A stretch of 5,852 bases of DNA from Clostridiales bacterium (lineage in GTDB: Bacteria; Bacillota; Clostridia; Christensenellales; Christensenellaceae): the NCBI GenBank assembly GCA_003510345.1, contig DOMW01000227.1, positions 768 through 6,619 of the forward strand, written 5' to 3'. The notes under the pieces were generated by a model. That model was not told the DNA's origin, made no database searches, and saw only the letters and a program-made list of their open reading frames with translations. This document shows, in pieces, positions 5,082 to 5,852 of the stretch. Position 1 is the stretch's first letter; the number at the start of each line of letters is the position of its first letter. The position numbers were made by a program, and so were the translations under genes.

Positions 5082-5852
5082 ACTCATATATGCGCGGCAC
5101 CCGCCCGGAAAACCCGAGCAGCACCTCGTAGCTTATCGTACCCGCCAGCGCGGCAATTTCGTCCGCGTCGATTGTGAGCGCACCGGCCCCGCCCAAAACG
5201 ACGGCCTCGTCCCCCACGTTCACGCCGTCCATCCCGGTGATGTCGATCATCGTCTGGTCCATGCACACCCGCCCCACGATATTCGCGGATTGCGCGCCGC
5301 TTGCCGTCTTTACCAGCATACGCCCCCTGTTTGAAAGCAGTCGCGGGTAGCCGTCGCCATACCCAATCTGCACCGTGGCAACCTTCATTTTTCCTTTCGC
5401 CTTAAACGTGCAGCCATACCCGATGGGCACGCCGTCCTCCACCTCTTTAATGTGCGCGATTTCCGCGAAGACCCGCATGGCAGGCATAAGCTTCACGCGC
5501 CCGCCCTTTGCCGCCGCCGACGGGTAACACCCATACAGCGAAATGCCGATCCGCGCAGCATCGTAAGCGTATTCGGGCAGAAGGATCGCCGCGGCACTGT
5601 TCGCGCAATGGACCATCGGCGCGTACCCAGCGCTTTTAACCATGTCCACAAACGTAAGGAACCGCTTGTTCTGCTCCGCCGCAAACGTCCTGTCCTCCTC
5701 GTCCGCACAGGCAAAATGCGTAAAAATCCCTTCCAGTTCCACATCCGGGCATTTTTTGAGCACACCCAAAAACTCCGTAAGCTCACTGGTTTTCGTCAGA
5801 CCGATGCGGTTCATGCCGGTGTCTACTTTCAGGTGGACAGCCGCTTTTTTGC
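5080..5852 (-). CDS. alr: Alanine racemase, C-terminal 256 residues (5' end beyond right edge)
   Basis: Alanine racemase is a PLP enzyme that converts L- to D-alanine for peptidoglycan. The frame is open from the right edge (partial codon, then KKAAVHLKVDTGMNRIG) to the TGA at 5080. The first 120 or so residues, including the PLP-binding lysine, lie outside. Seen in the window: the VDTGMNRIG motif with its conserved Arg, HCANSAAA, the DAARIGISLYG block whose Arg contacts the PLP ring, the QIGYGDGYPR motif with the catalytic tyrosine (codon 5361-5359), and GRVCMDQTMID in the C-terminal beta domain, which supplies residues to the partner active site in the dimer. The C-terminus (LGFSGRVPRIYE) is typical and complete. 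It is the most upstream visible gene of the operon; its promoter is outside the window. Confidence 0.96.
   Translation of the reverse strand, partial: KKAAVHLKVDTGMNRIGLTKTSELTEFLGVLKKCPDVELEGIFTHFACADEEDRTFAAEQNKRFLTFVDMVKSAGYAPMVHCANSAAAILLPEYAYDAARIGISLYGCYPSAAAKGGRVKLMPAMRVFAEIAHIKEVEDGVPIGYGCTFKAKGKMKVATVQIGYGDGYPRLLSNRGRMLVKTASGAQSANIVGRVCMDQTMIDITGMDGVNVGDEAVVLGGAGALTIDADEIAALAGTISYEVLLGFSGRVPRIYE

Noticed and set aside
4569..5177. Open frame of 202 codons on the plus strand opposite the cyclo-ligase and the end of alr
   Set aside because: It is a shadow frame with Arg/His/Pro-rich composition and no motif; the minus strand has clear cyclo-ligase and Alr motifs.
1..5852. Mobile element, CRISPR, defence island, tRNA or riboswitch
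   Set aside because: Genes are packed housekeeping functions. No transposase, integrase, spaced repeat array, tRNA-like fold or known riboswitch core was seen, and the longest non-coding stretch is 128 bases.

Overview
The window looks like a compact stretch of chromosome from a low-to-mid GC Bacillota, most likely a member of the Clostridia. Three things suggest this: the gene set (pta-ackA beside tmcAL, and rsmD-coaD followed by a small coiled-coil gene), the strong GGAGG-type ribosome binding sites, and the very short gaps. No phage, transposon, CRISPR or defence genes were seen. The species cannot be named from the sequence alone.

Layout: (1) Bases 1-1661, minus strand, carry pta (complete) followed by ackA (its 3' part runs off the left edge), the two-step acetyl-CoA to acetate plus ATP route. 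(2) Bases 1662-1789 form a divergent control region with promoter-like elements for both directions and a 9-bp direct repeat. (3) Bases 1790-2974, plus strand, carry tmcAL, the acetate-using tRNA-Met cytidine acetylating enzyme. (4) Bases 3024-5852, minus strand, carry a tightly packed operon read in the order alr (5' part off the right edge), 5-formyltetrahydrofolate cyclo-ligase, rsmD, coaD, and an uncharacterised 155-residue coiled-coil protein. Three successive junctions in this operon are 4-base stop/start overlaps. tmcAL and this operon converge. The only convincing hairpin-plus-U-tract terminator lies inside the 3' end of tmcAL and is oriented to stop the minus-strand operon.

How the genes fit together: CoaD makes dephospho-CoA, the immediate precursor of CoA. 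Pta and AckA turn acetyl-CoA into acetate and ATP, and TmcAL consumes acetate and ATP to modify the anticodon of elongator tRNA-Met. RsmD methylates 16S rRNA, the cyclo-ligase recycles 5-formyl-folate, and Alr supplies D-alanine for the cell wall. This is housekeeping. The points worth a second look are how the genes are wired (overlapping divergent promoters, embedded antisense terminator, chained overlaps), the coiled-coil gene of unknown role, and a codon-usage shift near the end of pta. No new biological system was recognised.
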